From contig NZ_FMVJ01000016.1 in assembly GCF_900102135.1 (NCBI RefSeq), positions 40,116 through 104,115 of the forward strand: a stretch of 64,000 nt of DNA, written 5' to 3'. Both the position numbers and the translations under genes were made by a program. This document shows, one piece after another, positions 56,005 through 64,000 of this stretch (positions within the stretch are counted from its first letter, which is position 1; the number at the start of each line of letters is the position of its first letter). Source of the DNA: Microvirga guangxiensis (GTDB taxonomy: Bacteria; Pseudomonadota; Alphaproteobacteria; Rhizobiales; Beijerinckiaceae). The notes beneath the pieces are model-generated. The model saw only the letters and a list, made by a program, of their open reading frames with translations, did not search any database and was not told where the DNA came from.

Positions 56005-57870
56005 TTATCCTCGCCCGATCCGCTTGGCCTTCTCGGCGTCATACCACCAGGTTCCCGGAGCGCCTGAGGCGAAGCGCGGCTTCTTTTCGGGGCGCGAGAA
56101 CTGGTCCCAGTAGGCGATCCATTCGCTGGGTCGGTTCCACATGGGAACCCAATAATGGCCCGAACGGAGAACCCGGTCCAGAGCACGACAGGCGGTATTG
56201 AGCTCCTGCCGCGACTTGGCGTTGGCGACCTTGTCGATGAGCGCGTCGATGGCCGGGTGGCTGATGCCTGCAATGTTCTGCGATCCCGGCGTCTTCGCAG
56301 CGTCCGAGCCATAGACCACGCGCAGGCTGTCTCCGGGAGTCGATCCGCCGAAGAGGTTGCGGCTCGCCATGTCGAAATCGAATTCCTCCATGCGGCGCTG
56401 ATATTGCGCGGCATCGACGATGCGGGAGAACGCCTCGATGCCCAGCCGCTTCAGGTTGGCCTGGAAGGGCTGGGTGTGGGGCTGCAACGCGGCCTGGGAA
56501 TCGAGAAACTCGATCCGGAAGGGCTGGCCGTTCGGCAGCTTGAGCACGCCGCCCTCGCGCTTGCATCCGGCCTCGCGCAGCAACTCATCCGCGCGGCGCA
56601 GCAATTTCCGGTCCTGCCCCGATCCATCGGAAACCGGAGGCACGGGAGGCTCGCCGAACACGGTGGCCGGAAGCTGGGCGCGGAACGGTTCCAGCAGCGC
56701 AAGCTCCTCGGGCGAGGGCTTGCCCGTCGCCTTCATGTCGCTGTTCTCGAAATACGACGTGGTGCGCTCGTAGAGCCCGAACATGATGTTGGCGTTCGTC
56801 CACTCGAAATCGAAGGCGAGCCCAATGGCTTCGCGGATGCGCGGATCCTTGAACGCTTCGCGACGCGTGTTGAAATACCAGCCCTGGATGGTCGCAGGCG
56901 AGTCGTTTTCGATCTCTTCCTTCTTCACCTTGCCTTCGCGCACGGCCGGAAAATCGTAGCCTGTCGACCAGACGCGCGAGGTATATTCCTCGTGGTAGTT
57001 GAGCGTGCCGTTCTTGAAGGCTTCGAAGGCCACCGTGCGGTCGCGGAAGTATTCCCAGCGGATGCGGTCGAAATTGTTCTGGCCCACATTCACCGGCAGG
57101 TCTTTCGCCCAGTAATCCGGCACGCGCTCGAACTCGATGTATCGTCCCGTCTCGAATTTTCCGACCTTGTAGGGTCCGGAGCCGAGGGGGGCTTCAAGGG
57201 TCGATGCCTCGAAGTCCTTGCCTTGCCAGTAGCGCTCGGAAAAGATCGGAAGCCCCGCGACGACGAGATGCAGATCGCGGCTGCGCTGCGGCGTGAACTG
57301 GACGCGCAGGACCTCGTCGGATTCCGCTTCGGCGGAGGCCATCTGCGTCAGCAAAGCGCGATAAACGGGATGACCCTTCTCTTTCAGAATGTTCAGGGAG
57401 AAGGCCGCATCCTTCGCCGTCAACTTCGAGCCGTCATGGAAGCGTGCTTCCGGGCGCAGGGCGAAGCGATAGGTCAGCTTGTCGCCCGAGATGCGAACGC
57501 TTTTGGCAACGAGGCCATAAAGCGAATCCGGTTCGTCGCCCGAGCCTGCCATGAGGGAGTCGAAGGTCGCGCCCATGCCTGCAGCGCCGTCGCCGCGCAG
57601 CACATAGATGTTGAGCGTGTTGAACGTGTCGAAGTTCTGATTGCCGCTGCTCTGCTTGATCTGGAGCGCCAGCGTGCCGCCTTTGGGGGCTGCGGGATTC
57701 ACATAATCGAAATGCTTGAAGTCCGGCGGAAGCTTGAGATCGCCGAAAGCGGAGAGGCCGTGGGTTTCGGTTTCGCCCTCGGCTTGGGCGAAGCCGGACT
57801 TCGGCAGGATGCCCAAAGCAGCACCGGCGGCGCCCGCTTTGAGGATGGCGCGGCGACTGAAGGTTCTCAT
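56005..57870 (-). CDS. yejA: Extracellular solute-binding protein (YejA type), Tat-like signal
   Basis: 621-residue SBP family 5 protein, the periplasmic binding subunit for oligopeptides in a Yej-type importer. The N-terminus 'MRTFSRRAILKAGAAGAALG' has a twin-arginine-like motif (S-R-R-A-I-L-K), so it may be exported folded by Tat. The mature part shows 'FKHFDYVNPAAPKGGTLALQ', the defining opening of the YejA group, and 'DSLYGLVAKSVRISGDKLTY'. Its ATG overlaps the stop of the first binding-protein gene by four bases. It is about as long as its upstream paralogue, but the two differ clearly in sequence. Confidence 0.92.
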   Translation of the reverse strand: MRTFSRRAILKAGAAGAALGILPKSGFAQAEGETETHGLSAFGDLKLPPDFKHFDYVNPAAPKGGTLALQIKQSSGNQNFDTFNTLNIYVLRGDGAAGMGATFDSLMAGSGDEPDSLYGLVAKSVRISGDKLTYRFALRPEARFHDGSKLTAKDAAFSLNILKEKGHPVYRALLTQMASAEAESDEVLRVQFTPQRSRDLHLVVAGLPIFSERYWQGKDFEASTLEAPLGSGPYKVGKFETGRYIEFERVPDYWAKDLPVNVGQNNFDRIRWEYFRDRTVAFEAFKNGTLNYHEEYTSRVWSTGYDFPAVREGKVKKEEIENDSPATIQGWYFNTRREAFKDPRIREAIGLAFDFEWTNANIMFGLYERTTSYFENSDMKATGKPSPEELALLEPFRAQLPATVFGEPPVPPVSDGSGQDRKLLRRADELLREAGCKREGGVLKLPNGQPFRIEFLDSQAALQPHTQPFQANLKRLGIEAFSRIVDAAQYQRRMEEFDFDMASRNLFGGSTPGDSLRVVYGSDAAKTPGSQNIAGISHPAIDALIDKVANAKSRQELNTACRALDRVLRSGHYWVPMWNRPSEWIAYWDQFSRPEKKPRFASGAPGTWWYDAEKAKRIGRG

Positions 57871-59711
57871 CGCGCTGCTCCCGTCTTGGCGGCCTTTGCC
57901 TCGTCATACCACCAGATCGTCGGGAAAGCCGCGCCGCCGTAACGCGGCATGTTCTCCGGATGACCGTAGCGGTTCCAGCGCGCGGTGCGCTGCTTCAACG
58001 ATGTCCATTGTGGCACGACGTAGTTGTGCGCCAGCAGAACACGGTCGAGGGCTTTCGTTGCCGCAACCAGCTCCTCGCGATCCTTGGCAAAGATGACCCT
58101 CTCGATCAACGCATCGACGGCAGGATCCGCGATGCCCGCGAGATTCTGCGAGCCTTCGCGCTGGGCTGCCTGCGAGCCCCAATATTCGCGCTGCTCGTTG
58201 CCCGGCGAGAGGGATTGCGGCCACACCTTGCCGATGATGTCGAAGTCGAAGGAGCGGGTGCGGTTGGTGAACTGCACGTCGTCCACCGTGCGCACGGTGG
58301 TGACGATGCCGAGCCGGTCGAGGACGGACTTGTAAGGAAGAAAGATACGCTCGTCGTTGGGCGTGCTGCCGAGCATTTCCACGCTCAACACCTCGCCCTT
58401 GGCATTCACGCGGCGTCCGTTCTTCACCTCCCATCCGGCCTCGCGCAGCAGGCGGTCGGCCTCGCGCAGGTTGTTGCGGATCGCCTCGGGTGAATCGTTG
58501 ACCGGGTTCTTGTAGGGCGTGGTGAAGACCGCGGGGGGAACCTTGTCGCGCACCGTTTCGAGGATCTCCAGCTCCTTGCCTTCGGGCAGGCCGGACGATG
58601 CCAGCTCAAGCCCGTAGAAATAGCTCGAAGGCCGCTCGTACAGCCCGTAGAAAACCGTCTTGTTGAGCTCCTCGAACGGGAAGGCGAGGTTGAAGGCGCG
58701 GCGCACGCGCTCGTCCTTGAACTTGTCGCGCCGGAGGTTCAGCACGAAAGCCTGCATGATGCCGGTGGCGGCATAAGGAAACTCTTCCAGCACGATGCGG
58801 CCTTCCTGGCGGGCGGGGAAGTTGTAGCCCGTCGCCCAGTTGCGCGCGCTGTTCTCGGTGCGGAAGTCGATGCGATCGCCCTTGAAGGCTTCGAGCAGCA
58901 CCGTCGCATCGCGGTAATATTCGTAGCGGATCTCGTCGAGATTATCCTGGCCTACGTTCACATTGAGATTTTCGCCCCAGTAATCCTTCACGCGCTCGTA
59001 AGTGGCGCTGCGGCCTGCCTCGAAGCTCTTGAGACGATAGGGACCGGAGCCCAGCGGCGGCTCGAGGGTGGTCTGCGTGATGTCGCGCTTGCGCCCGTCC
59101 GGCGCCGTGCCCTCCCACCAATGCTTGGGCAGCACCACCAGCTGCCCCATGATCTGCGGCAGCTCGCGGTTGCCCTTCTCGTTGAAGGTGAAGGTCACCT
59201 CGCGCTCGCCCGTCTTCTCGGCTTTGGTCACGTTGGCATAGTAGAAGGCATAGGTCGGGCTGTTGGCCTTCAGGGCCTCGAAAGAAAAGATCACGTCATC
59301 CGCCGTGACCGGCTGCCCGTCGTGCCACTTGGCTTCCGGGCGCAGGCGGAAGCTGACGGAGGAATAATCGTCGGGAAAGGCGAATGCCTCGGCGAGCAGA
59401 CCGTAAGCGGTGCTGGCCTCATCCAGGGAGGGCGTGGTCAGTGTCTCGTAGATTCGGCCAAGGCCCTGTTCGGGCGAGCCCTTCACGCCAGCCACAACGA
59501 TGTTGAAGCTGTCGAAGGTGCCTTGCGCCCCGAGACGGACCGTTCCGCCCTTGGGAGCCTCCGGGTTCACGTAGTCGAACCGCTTGAAGCCGGGCTGGTA
59601 TTTGGGCTCTCCGAGAAGGGCCGCGCCATGCCGCCACTGGGCTTCCTGGGCTGCGAGGGGAGTGAAGGCAAGGCAGGCGGCCAGGAAGCTGGGCAGAACG
59701 GTACGGATCAC
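57867..59711 (-). CDS. yejA: Extracellular solute-binding protein (YejA type), Sec signal, first of two
   Basis: 614-residue SBP family 5 protein, first gene of the yej-like operon. It begins with a Sec signal peptide ('MIRTVLPSFLAACLAFTPLA', cleavage near 'AAQEAQ'). The mature region has 'FKRFDYVNPEAPKGGTVRLG' and 'QGTFDSFNIVVAGVKGSPEQ', matching the YejA group. It is a paralogue of the next gene, which overlaps it by four bases. Two tandem binding proteins sharing one set of permeases may widen the range of peptides taken up. The 142 bases upstream include the terminator of the cytochrome gene and presumably this operon's promoter. Confidence 0.92.
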   Translation of the reverse strand: MIRTVLPSFLAACLAFTPLAAQEAQWRHGAALLGEPKYQPGFKRFDYVNPEAPKGGTVRLGAQGTFDSFNIVVAGVKGSPEQGLGRIYETLTTPSLDEASTAYGLLAEAFAFPDDYSSVSFRLRPEAKWHDGQPVTADDVIFSFEALKANSPTYAFYYANVTKAEKTGEREVTFTFNEKGNRELPQIMGQLVVLPKHWWEGTAPDGRKRDITQTTLEPPLGSGPYRLKSFEAGRSATYERVKDYWGENLNVNVGQDNLDEIRYEYYRDATVLLEAFKGDRIDFRTENSARNWATGYNFPARQEGRIVLEEFPYAATGIMQAFVLNLRRDKFKDERVRRAFNLAFPFEELNKTVFYGLYERPSSYFYGLELASSGLPEGKELEILETVRDKVPPAVFTTPYKNPVNDSPEAIRNNLREADRLLREAGWEVKNGRRVNAKGEVLSVEMLGSTPNDERIFLPYKSVLDRLGIVTTVRTVDDVQFTNRTRSFDFDIIGKVWPQSLSPGNEQREYWGSQAAQREGSQNLAGIADPAVDALIERVIFAKDREELVAATKALDRVLLAHNYVVPQWTSLKQRTARWNRYGHPENMPRYGGAAFPTIWWYDEAKAAKTGAAR

Positions 59712-59792
59712 AAGGCGTCTCCTGAAGGACGAGGCGTCTGTCGTCAGGTTTACATTTTTGTGCGGCCGACGGCGAGCGCAAGGGAGAGCCGG

Positions 59793-59823
59793 TAAAACAA
59801 AAGCCGGGCTTGGGGCCCGGCTT
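59793..59823 (-). terminator. Rho-independent terminator of the cytochrome c gene
   Basis: On the minus strand, AAGCCGGGC/GCCCGGCTT (9 base pairs, 5-base loop) leads into TTTTGTTTTACC, 31 bases past the cytochrome c stop. Confidence 0.85.
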
Positions 59824-59853
59824 CGGTCAAATTCAGGTGTATTCGCCCGAGAC

Positions 59854-60393
59854 TCACTGAGTCGGGAACGGAACGGGGCTGTCCGCCAGACTCTGCAGGT
59901 AGGCCAGCAGGTCCGCGCGCTCCTTGTCGCTCGAGATGCCCGCGAAGGCCATGATCGTGCCGGGAGTGGCCTTCTTCGGGTTGTGAATGAAGTCGTTCAG
60001 GGCCTCGTAGGTCCAGTCGCCGCCATGAGCCTTCATGGCGTTCGAGTAGTTGAAGCCCTCGTGCGAGGCGACGGGGCGGCCGACGATGCCGTAGAGGTTC
60101 GGGCCGACCTTGTTCGCGCCGCCCTTCTCGAAGGTGTGGCAGGAGGCGCACTTCTTGGCCGATGCCTGACCCTTGGCCACATCGGCGCTGGCCAGAAGAA
60201 CGGGGAGGGGCTCGGCCGGAGCGGCCGGCGCGCCGCCACCGCCTGCGGAGGCTTCTTCGGCGGCAGGAAGATCATAGCCCGGAACGGCAGGGGCATGAGG
60301 CGAGAAAAGACCTTCGGCAACGACTTTGACGCCAACCACGAAGAGAAGCGTGCCGAAAACGGCGCCCAGGATCTTATTGGTCTCGATATTCAT
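59854..60393 (-). CDS. cycM: Membrane-anchored cytochrome c family protein (CycM type)
   Basis: 179-residue cytochrome c tethered by an uncleaved N-terminal helix (residues ~9-29, '[20 protein letters not shown]') and an Ala/Pro/Gly-rich linker to a class I haem domain. The haem motif is C82-A-S-C85-H86 in '[13 protein letters not shown]'. The axial Met is in '[10 protein letters not shown]'. Related CycM proteins pass electrons from the bc1 complex to an aa3-type oxidase in the periplasm. It is transcribed alone, divergent from kdsB, and ends in a clear terminator. The 282-base upstream region also holds a possible tiny open frame. Confidence 0.93.
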   Translation of the reverse strand: MNIETNKILGAVFGTLLFVVGVKVVAEGLFSPHAPAVPGYDLPAAEEASAGGGGAPAAPAEPLPVLLASADVAKGQASAKKCASCHTFEKGGANKVGPNLYGIVGRPVASHEGFNYSNAMKAHGGDWTYEALNDFIHNPKKATPGTIMAFAGISSDKERADLLAYLQSLADSPVPFPTQ

Positions 60394-60507
60394 AAATCAG
60401 GCTCTCCTCGCCTTGGTTACGGCGAACCCAGCGCAAACAGAACGGCTCCACGGGCGACACCCGCAGGATACGGGGCGTTGCTTAGCCGTAGAGAAGGGGT
60501 TTTGACA

Positions 60508-60588
60508 ATGGGGTTCTTTAGATCTCTTCGAGAATTTCGCCGCTCCTATGGTCGCACTTCTGGTCTCAAACGCTGGCGCATGGCCTGA
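60508..60588 (+). CDS. Candidate 26-residue basic small protein (unverified)
   Basis: An ATG at 60508 with AAGGGG eight bases upstream opens a 26-codon frame ending in TGA at 60588. The peptide is 'MGFFRSLREFRRSYGRTSGL' plus six more residues, with eight arginines or lysines. I do not recognise it. It lies in the divergent cycM-kdsB gap, 87 bases before kdsB. A good ribosome site and an amphipathic basic character are the only support; it could equally be chance or a leader peptide. Confidence 0.25.
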   Translation: MGFFRSLREFRRSYGRTSGLKRWRMA

Positions 60589-60675
60589 GGTCCATGGAAC
60601 AAGTGCCGCAGAACCCATGACAAACAAGGCCCGATGCTCTAAGGACGCGCAAGATTTTCCTGCGACGAAGTCCTC

Positions 60676-61419
60676 ATGTCCGATCCTCTCGTGCTCATTC
60701 CCGCCCGCGTTGCGGCGACACGCCTCCCCAACAAGCCCCTGGCCGACATCGCGGGCGAGCCCATGATCGTCCATGTGTGGCGTCGCGCCATGGAGGCCGG
60801 GATCGGCCCGGTGGCGATCGCCACCGACGCTCCGGAAATCGCCGAAGCCGTGGCCAAGGTGGGCGGACAGGCGGTCATGACCCGCGCCGACCATGCCTCG
60901 GGCTCCGACCGCATCTTCGAGGCTGTGGAAAAGCTGGATCCGGAGGGGCGCCACGACGTGGTGGTGAATGTCCAGGGCGACCTGCCGACCGTGGACCCGT
61001 CGGTAATCGCCGCTTCCATCACCCCGCTTTCCGACCCCTCCGTCGATCTGGCGACCCTCGTGGCTGTGATCGAGCGCGAGGAGGAAAAGACCAACCCCAA
61101 CGTGGTGAAGATGGTGGGCGCTCAAGTGTCGCCCGGCCGCTTCAGGGCGCTCTATTTCACCCGCGCCACGGCGCCCTACGGGGAGGGGCCGCTTTATCAT
61201 CACATCGGCCTTTACGCCTATCGCCGCAAAGCCCTGCAGCGCTTCGTCGGCATGAAGCCGTCCCCCCTGGAGCTGCGCGAGAAGCTGGAGCAGCTGCGCG
61301 CCCTGGAGGCCGGCATGCGCATCGACGCGGTCGTGGTGAACGACGTTCCGCTCGGCGTCGATACGCCTCACGACCTGGACAGAGCCCGCGAGATCGTCGC
61401 GGCCCGGAGGACAGTATGA
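60676..61419 (+). CDS. kdsB: 3-deoxy-manno-octulosonate cytidylyltransferase
   Basis: Activates KDO with CTP to CMP-KDO for lipopolysaccharide inner core synthesis. The 247-residue protein starts '[20 protein letters not shown]' (nucleotide motif), then has 'ITDAPEI'-like '[20 protein letters not shown]', '[19 protein letters not shown]' and '[14 protein letters not shown]', all typical. It shows that the organism makes KDO-containing LPS. Its stop overlaps the pheA ATG by four bases, a conserved kdsB-pheA pairing in Rhizobiales. Confidence 0.97.
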   Translation: MSDPLVLIPARVAATRLPNKPLADIAGEPMIVHVWRRAMEAGIGPVAIATDAPEIAEAVAKVGGQAVMTRADHASGSDRIFEAVEKLDPEGRHDVVVNVQGDLPTVDPSVIAASITPLSDPSVDLATLVAVIEREEEKTNPNVVKMVGAQVSPGRFRALYFTRATAPYGEGPLYHHIGLYAYRRKALQRFVGMKPSPLELREKLEQLRALEAGMRIDAVVVNDVPLGVDTPHDLDRAREIVAARRTV

Positions 61420-62270
61420 AGCAGGTTATTTCGTTCCAGGGTGAGCCCGGAGCCAACTCCCACATCATCTGCTCGGACATGTATCCCGAGTGGGAAGTGC
61501 TGCCGTGCCCCACCTTCGAGGATGCGTTCGCCGCCGTGAAGGACGGTGATGCGGGCCTCGCCATGATCCCCATCGAGAATTCGATCGCGGGCCGCGTGGC
61601 CGACATCCACCACCTCCTGCCGACATCCGGTCTTCACATCATCGGAGAGGGCTTCCTGCCCATCCATTTCCAGCTCATGGCGCTGCCCGAGGCCGATCTC
61701 GGCACGATCAAGAGCGTGTACAGCCACGTGCATGCGCTCGGCCAATGCCGCAAGATCATCCGCAAGCTCGGATTGAAGGCGCATGTGGCCGGCGACACCG
61801 CAGGCTCCGCGCGCCAGGTCGCCGAGTGGAAGGACCCGACCCGGGCCTCGCTCTCGCCGCGCATGGCGGCAGAGCTCTACGGCCTGAAGATCATCGCCGA
61901 GGATGTGGAGGACGAAGCGCACAACACCACACGTTTCGTTGTTCTGTCGAAGACGCCGAAATGGGCGCCCGCCGGAAGCGGCCCGACGGTGACCTCCTTC
62001 GTGTTCCGCGTGCGCAACCTGCCCGCCGCGCTCTACAAGGCGCTCGGCGGTTTCGCAACGAACGGCATCAACATGACGAAGCTCGAAAGCTACATGCTGG
62101 AGGGCGAGTTCCTGGCGACGCAGTTCTACGCGGAAGTCGATGGGCATCCGGAGGATGTGAACCTCAAGCGCGCGCTGGAGGAGCTCGAGTTTTTCTCGCG
62201 CGAACTGCGCATTCTCGGCGTGTATCCGGCGGACCCGTTCCGCGAGAAGATCAAGGAAGCGGCTGAGTAG
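61416..62270 (+). CDS. pheA: Prephenate dehydratase
   Basis: Converts prephenate to phenylpyruvate in phenylalanine synthesis. The 284-residue monofunctional enzyme (no chorismate mutase domain) has the PDT domain ('[20 protein letters not shown]', '[20 protein letters not shown]', the catalytic Thr-Arg-Phe in '[10 protein letters not shown]') and a C-terminal ACT domain ('[20 protein letters not shown]'). In the ACT domain the usual ESRP motif is ESYM, the normal alphaproteobacterial form, and should bind Phe for feedback inhibition. It is co-translated with kdsB. Taken with aroA at the left end, aromatic synthesis genes occur in two places in this window. Confidence 0.96.
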   Translation: MKQVISFQGEPGANSHIICSDMYPEWEVLPCPTFEDAFAAVKDGDAGLAMIPIENSIAGRVADIHHLLPTSGLHIIGEGFLPIHFQLMALPEADLGTIKSVYSHVHALGQCRKIIRKLGLKAHVAGDTAGSARQVAEWKDPTRASLSPRMAAELYGLKIIAEDVEDEAHNTTRFVVLSKTPKWAPAGSGPTVTSFVFRVRNLPAALYKALGGFATNGINMTKLESYMLEGEFLATQFYAEVDGHPEDVNLKRALEELEFFSRELRILGVYPADPFREKIKEAAE

Positions 62271-62277
62271 CCGCTCA

Positions 62278-62314
62278 CGTCTTCCCGGACGAAGCGCAGC
62301 GAAGATCCGGGATC
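62278..62314. repeat. Dispersed palindromic repeat, copy 5
   Basis: CGTCTTCCCGGACGAAGCGC, AGCGAAGATCCGGGATC: a single unit of the repeat family, between the convergent pheA and nudC genes. It is nearly identical to copy 3 inside the moeB-like gene and similar to copy 1. Confidence 0.75.
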
Positions 62315-62375
62315 GGCTTCGGAAATTCAACTCCATGTCATCACCGGCACAAGCCCGCTGATGACGAGCAGGGTG

Positions 62376-63278
62376 CTACTCCTTCACCCATTCCCGCAGC
62401 AGGTGATTGGCGATTGCGATCGGCGAGGGCGCGGCGAATTCCTCGTGCGTGCCGTCCAGCATCCGCCGCACATCGTCTTTCGAGAACCAGCGCGCATCCT
62501 CCAGCTCGTTGCGGTCGAAATTGATCTCGTCGCTGATCGCTTCGCCCATGCAACCGATCATGATGTTCGACGGGAAGGGCCATGGCTGGGATGTGAGATA
62601 GCGAACCGCACCCACGCGGATGCCCGCCTCCTCAAAAACCTCACGCCGCACCGCGTCCTCGATGGTTTCGCCAGGCTCCAGGAAACCCGCGAGGCACGAA
62701 TAGACCTTGTCGGCAAAGCGCGGCTGGCGGCCCATGAGACACATGTCGCCGCGCGTGATCAGCATGATCACCACCGGATCGGTGCGCGGAAAATGCTGGG
62801 CGCCGCAAGCCGCGCAATCGCGGCGGAAACCGGCTTGGGCCGCTTGCGTGGCCGCGCCGCAATTGGCGCAGAAGCGATGACGGTTGTGCCAGTCCAGCAT
62901 GGTCTTCGCCATGGCGAGAATGCCGAGTTCCTCCGCCGGAACGAGGCCGCGCGTCGCAATCGCCCGCAGATCCGTGACGCTGTAGGCGGGATCGTCCTGG
63001 AACAGCTCGGCAGCCTCGGGGGCGGCGAGCGTTGCAACGACCGGATGGCCGTTCAGGGTGCCGAGAAGGACCTGTTCCTTGTGTCCAGGCAGGCGGATCA
63101 GGGCGGACAAGGGCAGAAGGCCCGTTCCCGGCTCGCCCGCCTGGAGAACCGGCAGGTCGCCTGCCAGCAGCACCAGGGCGCTTTTCGGATTCCTGACCGC
63201 GTTGGCGAGAGCCTCCGGGTCGTGTTCCGCGGTATGGCGGGCGAGCGGGTTCGTGATGTAGCCGATGGAGCGCGTCAT
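62376..63278 (-). CDS. nudC: NAD(+) diphosphatase (NudC, NADH pyrophosphatase / RNA decapping)
   Basis: 300-residue Nudix hydrolase that splits NADH to NMNH and AMP and, in E. coli, removes NAD caps from RNA. It has a zinc ribbon (Cys-137, -140, -155, -158), the Nudix box ('GFLEPGETIEDAVRREVFEE', starting at 198) and the specificity motif 'SQPWPFPS' (230-237) unique to NudC. The N-terminal NUDIX-like domain (residues 1-130) is complete. The ATG at 63278 lies two bases after the HIT gene stop, so the two nucleotide hydrolases are co-transcribed. Confidence 0.96.
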   Translation of the reverse strand: MTRSIGYITNPLARHTAEHDPEALANAVRNPKSALVLLAGDLPVLQAGEPGTGLLPLSALIRLPGHKEQVLLGTLNGHPVVATLAAPEAAELFQDDPAYSVTDLRAIATRGLVPAEELGILAMAKTMLDWHNRHRFCANCGAATQAAQAGFRRDCAACGAQHFPRTDPVVIMLITRGDMCLMGRQPRFADKVYSCLAGFLEPGETIEDAVRREVFEEAGIRVGAVRYLTSQPWPFPSNIMIGCMGEAISDEINFDRNELEDARWFSKDDVRRMLDGTHEEFAAPSPIAIANHLLREWVKE

Positions 63279-63280
63279 GA

Positions 63281-63691
63281 TCAGGCTTCCGCGAAGAGAG
63301 CGGCGGCGCGCTCGATGAGGGCGGTGACCGCGTGATCCGGATAGGGCGTGCGGGTGCCGTGGCCCCAGACGGGGCCGGGCCAGGCCGGGTCGGAGCGGAA
63401 GCGGCCGATCACATGCACATGGAGCTGGGTCACGATATTGCCGAGGGCGCCCACATTCACCTTGTCGGGCTTGGACAAGGCCAGCATCACCTTGGTGGCG
63501 ATGCGGATCTCACCGGCGAGTTGGGCATATTGCTCGTCGGAGAGGTCGGTGATTTCGCTCACGCCCGGGATGCGCGGCACCAGTACGAACCAGGGAAACC
63601 GGGCGTCGTTCAGGAGCAGGACCGAGGAGAGCGCAAGGTCTCCGATCGGGATCGTATCGGCCTCGAGCCGGGAATCGAGTTGGAATGTCAT
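63281..63691 (-). CDS. HIT family protein
   Basis: 136-residue nucleotide hydrolase or transferase of the histidine-triad superfamily. The active-site stretch is 'NIVTQLHVHVIGRFRSDPAW': the pattern H-x-H-x-H is shifted to Gln-x-His-x-His, a variant common in alphaproteobacterial HIT proteins. 'LLLNDARFPWFVLVPRIPGV' is the N-terminal strand-helix segment. It is the first gene of a HIT-nudC unit. A longer frame to 63841 has no homology. The start at 63691 (Met-Thr-Phe-Gln-Leu) is the natural N-terminus. Confidence 0.9.
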   Translation of the reverse strand: MTFQLDSRLEADTIPIGDLALSSVLLLNDARFPWFVLVPRIPGVSEITDLSDEQYAQLAGEIRIATKVMLALSKPDKVNVGALGNIVTQLHVHVIGRFRSDPAWPGPVWGHGTRTPYPDHAVTALIERAAALFAEA

Positions 63692-63797
63692 GCGGCTATC
63701 TAGCCGAGGTTCCGCCCGCCTGTCAGCCGCCATGCCGCCATTGCTTTCATGCCGTCGCAGCACGCAACGAGGACATCTCTTCAGGCTGCGGATGAAC

Positions 63798-63881
63798 CCG
63801 GGAACGTGTGAGGGGTGGAGCGCGTGTTTCCCTCCCCGCAAGGGGGAGGGAGCACGCGCCAGGCTTGTCTGACGTTCCCGG
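63798..63881. repeat. Nested inverted repeat near the right edge
   Basis: Outer arms CCGGGAACGT (63798-63807) and ACGTTCCCGG (63872-63881) are perfect complements. Inside them GCGCGTG/CACGCGC and TCCCTCCCC/GGGGAGGGA (with a GCAA loop) also pair, giving a long cruciform-capable hairpin without a T-run. It is not a classical terminator. It may be a different mobile palindromic repeat family. Confidence 0.6.
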
Positions 63882-63918
63882 CTCTGGTTGAAGCGGCTGT
63901 CATGTTCTCACTTTGTTC

Positions 63919-63947
63919 TTGACTTCTGTCCTAAGCTCGGCCATAGT
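63919..63947 (+). promoter_or_regulatory. Promoter-like site pointing off the right edge
   Basis: TTGACT (63919-63924), a 17-base spacer and CATAGT (63942-63947) form a good sigma-70-like promoter on the plus strand. What it serves lies outside the window. The whole 63692-64000 stretch has no convincing gene; apart from this site and the nested inverted repeat I see nothing in it. Confidence 0.5.
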
Positions 63948-64000
63948 GTGGCGGTCTGCTTCTCGCGAGGGACGCGCCCGAGGCGTCGGTGGCGGAAAGC

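Overview
The window reads as an ordinary, gene-dense chromosomal segment of a GC-rich alphaproteobacterium. The order Hyphomicrobiales (Rhizobiales) fits best: there is a class II (Agrobacterium CP4-like) aroA, a TIGR02300-type acidic zinc-ribbon protein, an Hsp20-DUF1150 pair, an infC whose best start is an ATT codon giving the usual rhizobial Met-Arg-Arg-Pro N-terminus, and many ABC importers. A Microvirga/Methylobacteriaceae-like genome is my guess, from overall resemblance only. I see no insertion sequences, phage genes, CRISPR arrays or rRNA. One tRNA, tRNA-Ala(GGC), is present.

Layout. 1-3.2 kb: a cut-off DUF1194 secreted protein, cmk and aroA (overlapping, minus strand), the TIGR02300 gene, and tRNA-Ala with its own promoter and terminator. 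3.3-13.4 kb: malate synthase G, a pxpBC-like pair without pxpA, 3-hydroxybutyrate dehydrogenase, proline iminopeptidase and a four-gene polyamine-type ABC importer. 13.4-20.1 kb: a minus-strand operon for dipeptide/oligopeptide import (SBP-B-C-D-F) ending in an M19 dipeptidase and a small unknown protein. 20.3-25.6 kb: argH, a methyltransferase, Hsp20-DUF1150, an alpha/beta hydrolase and a GT4 glycosyltransferase. 25.7-30.7 kb: the translation block infC-rpmI-rplT-pheS-pheT, with tandem hairpins between infC and rpmI. 30.8-32 kb: a GIY-YIG protein and a MoeB/ThiF-like adenylyltransferase.

32.1-50.5 kb is the most coherent theme: nucleoside salvage and breakdown. On the plus strand lie a BMP-family nucleoside-type importer (SBP, double ATPase, VOC protein, two permeases), then cdd, punA, deoC, deoA and a ghrA-like 2-hydroxyacid dehydrogenase, nearly all overlapping or a few bases apart. 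On the minus strand, after TauE/SafE, a C40 peptidase, a short MarR protein, an M17 peptidase and an orphan dgoK, come upp, a URC4/DUF1688 protein, a URC1/GTP-cyclohydrolase-II-like protein and deoB. Together these could import nucleosides, deaminate cytidine, split nucleosides by phosphorolysis, feed the (deoxy)ribose phosphate into central metabolism, and degrade uracil via UMP by the poorly understood URC route known from yeasts. That is my main candidate for a little-described bacterial system.

50.5-60 kb: a His-rich cation-efflux protein, then a yej-type peptide importer (yejF, yejE, yejB, a DUF4260 membrane protein, two tandem yejA-like binding proteins). 59.9-64 kb: a membrane-anchored cytochrome c, kdsB-pheA, nudC and a HIT protein, followed by a 309-base gene-free end that holds a nested inverted repeat and a promoter-like site pointing off the right edge. 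A family of short palindromic repeats recurs at least five times, once inside the 3' end of the moeB-like gene.
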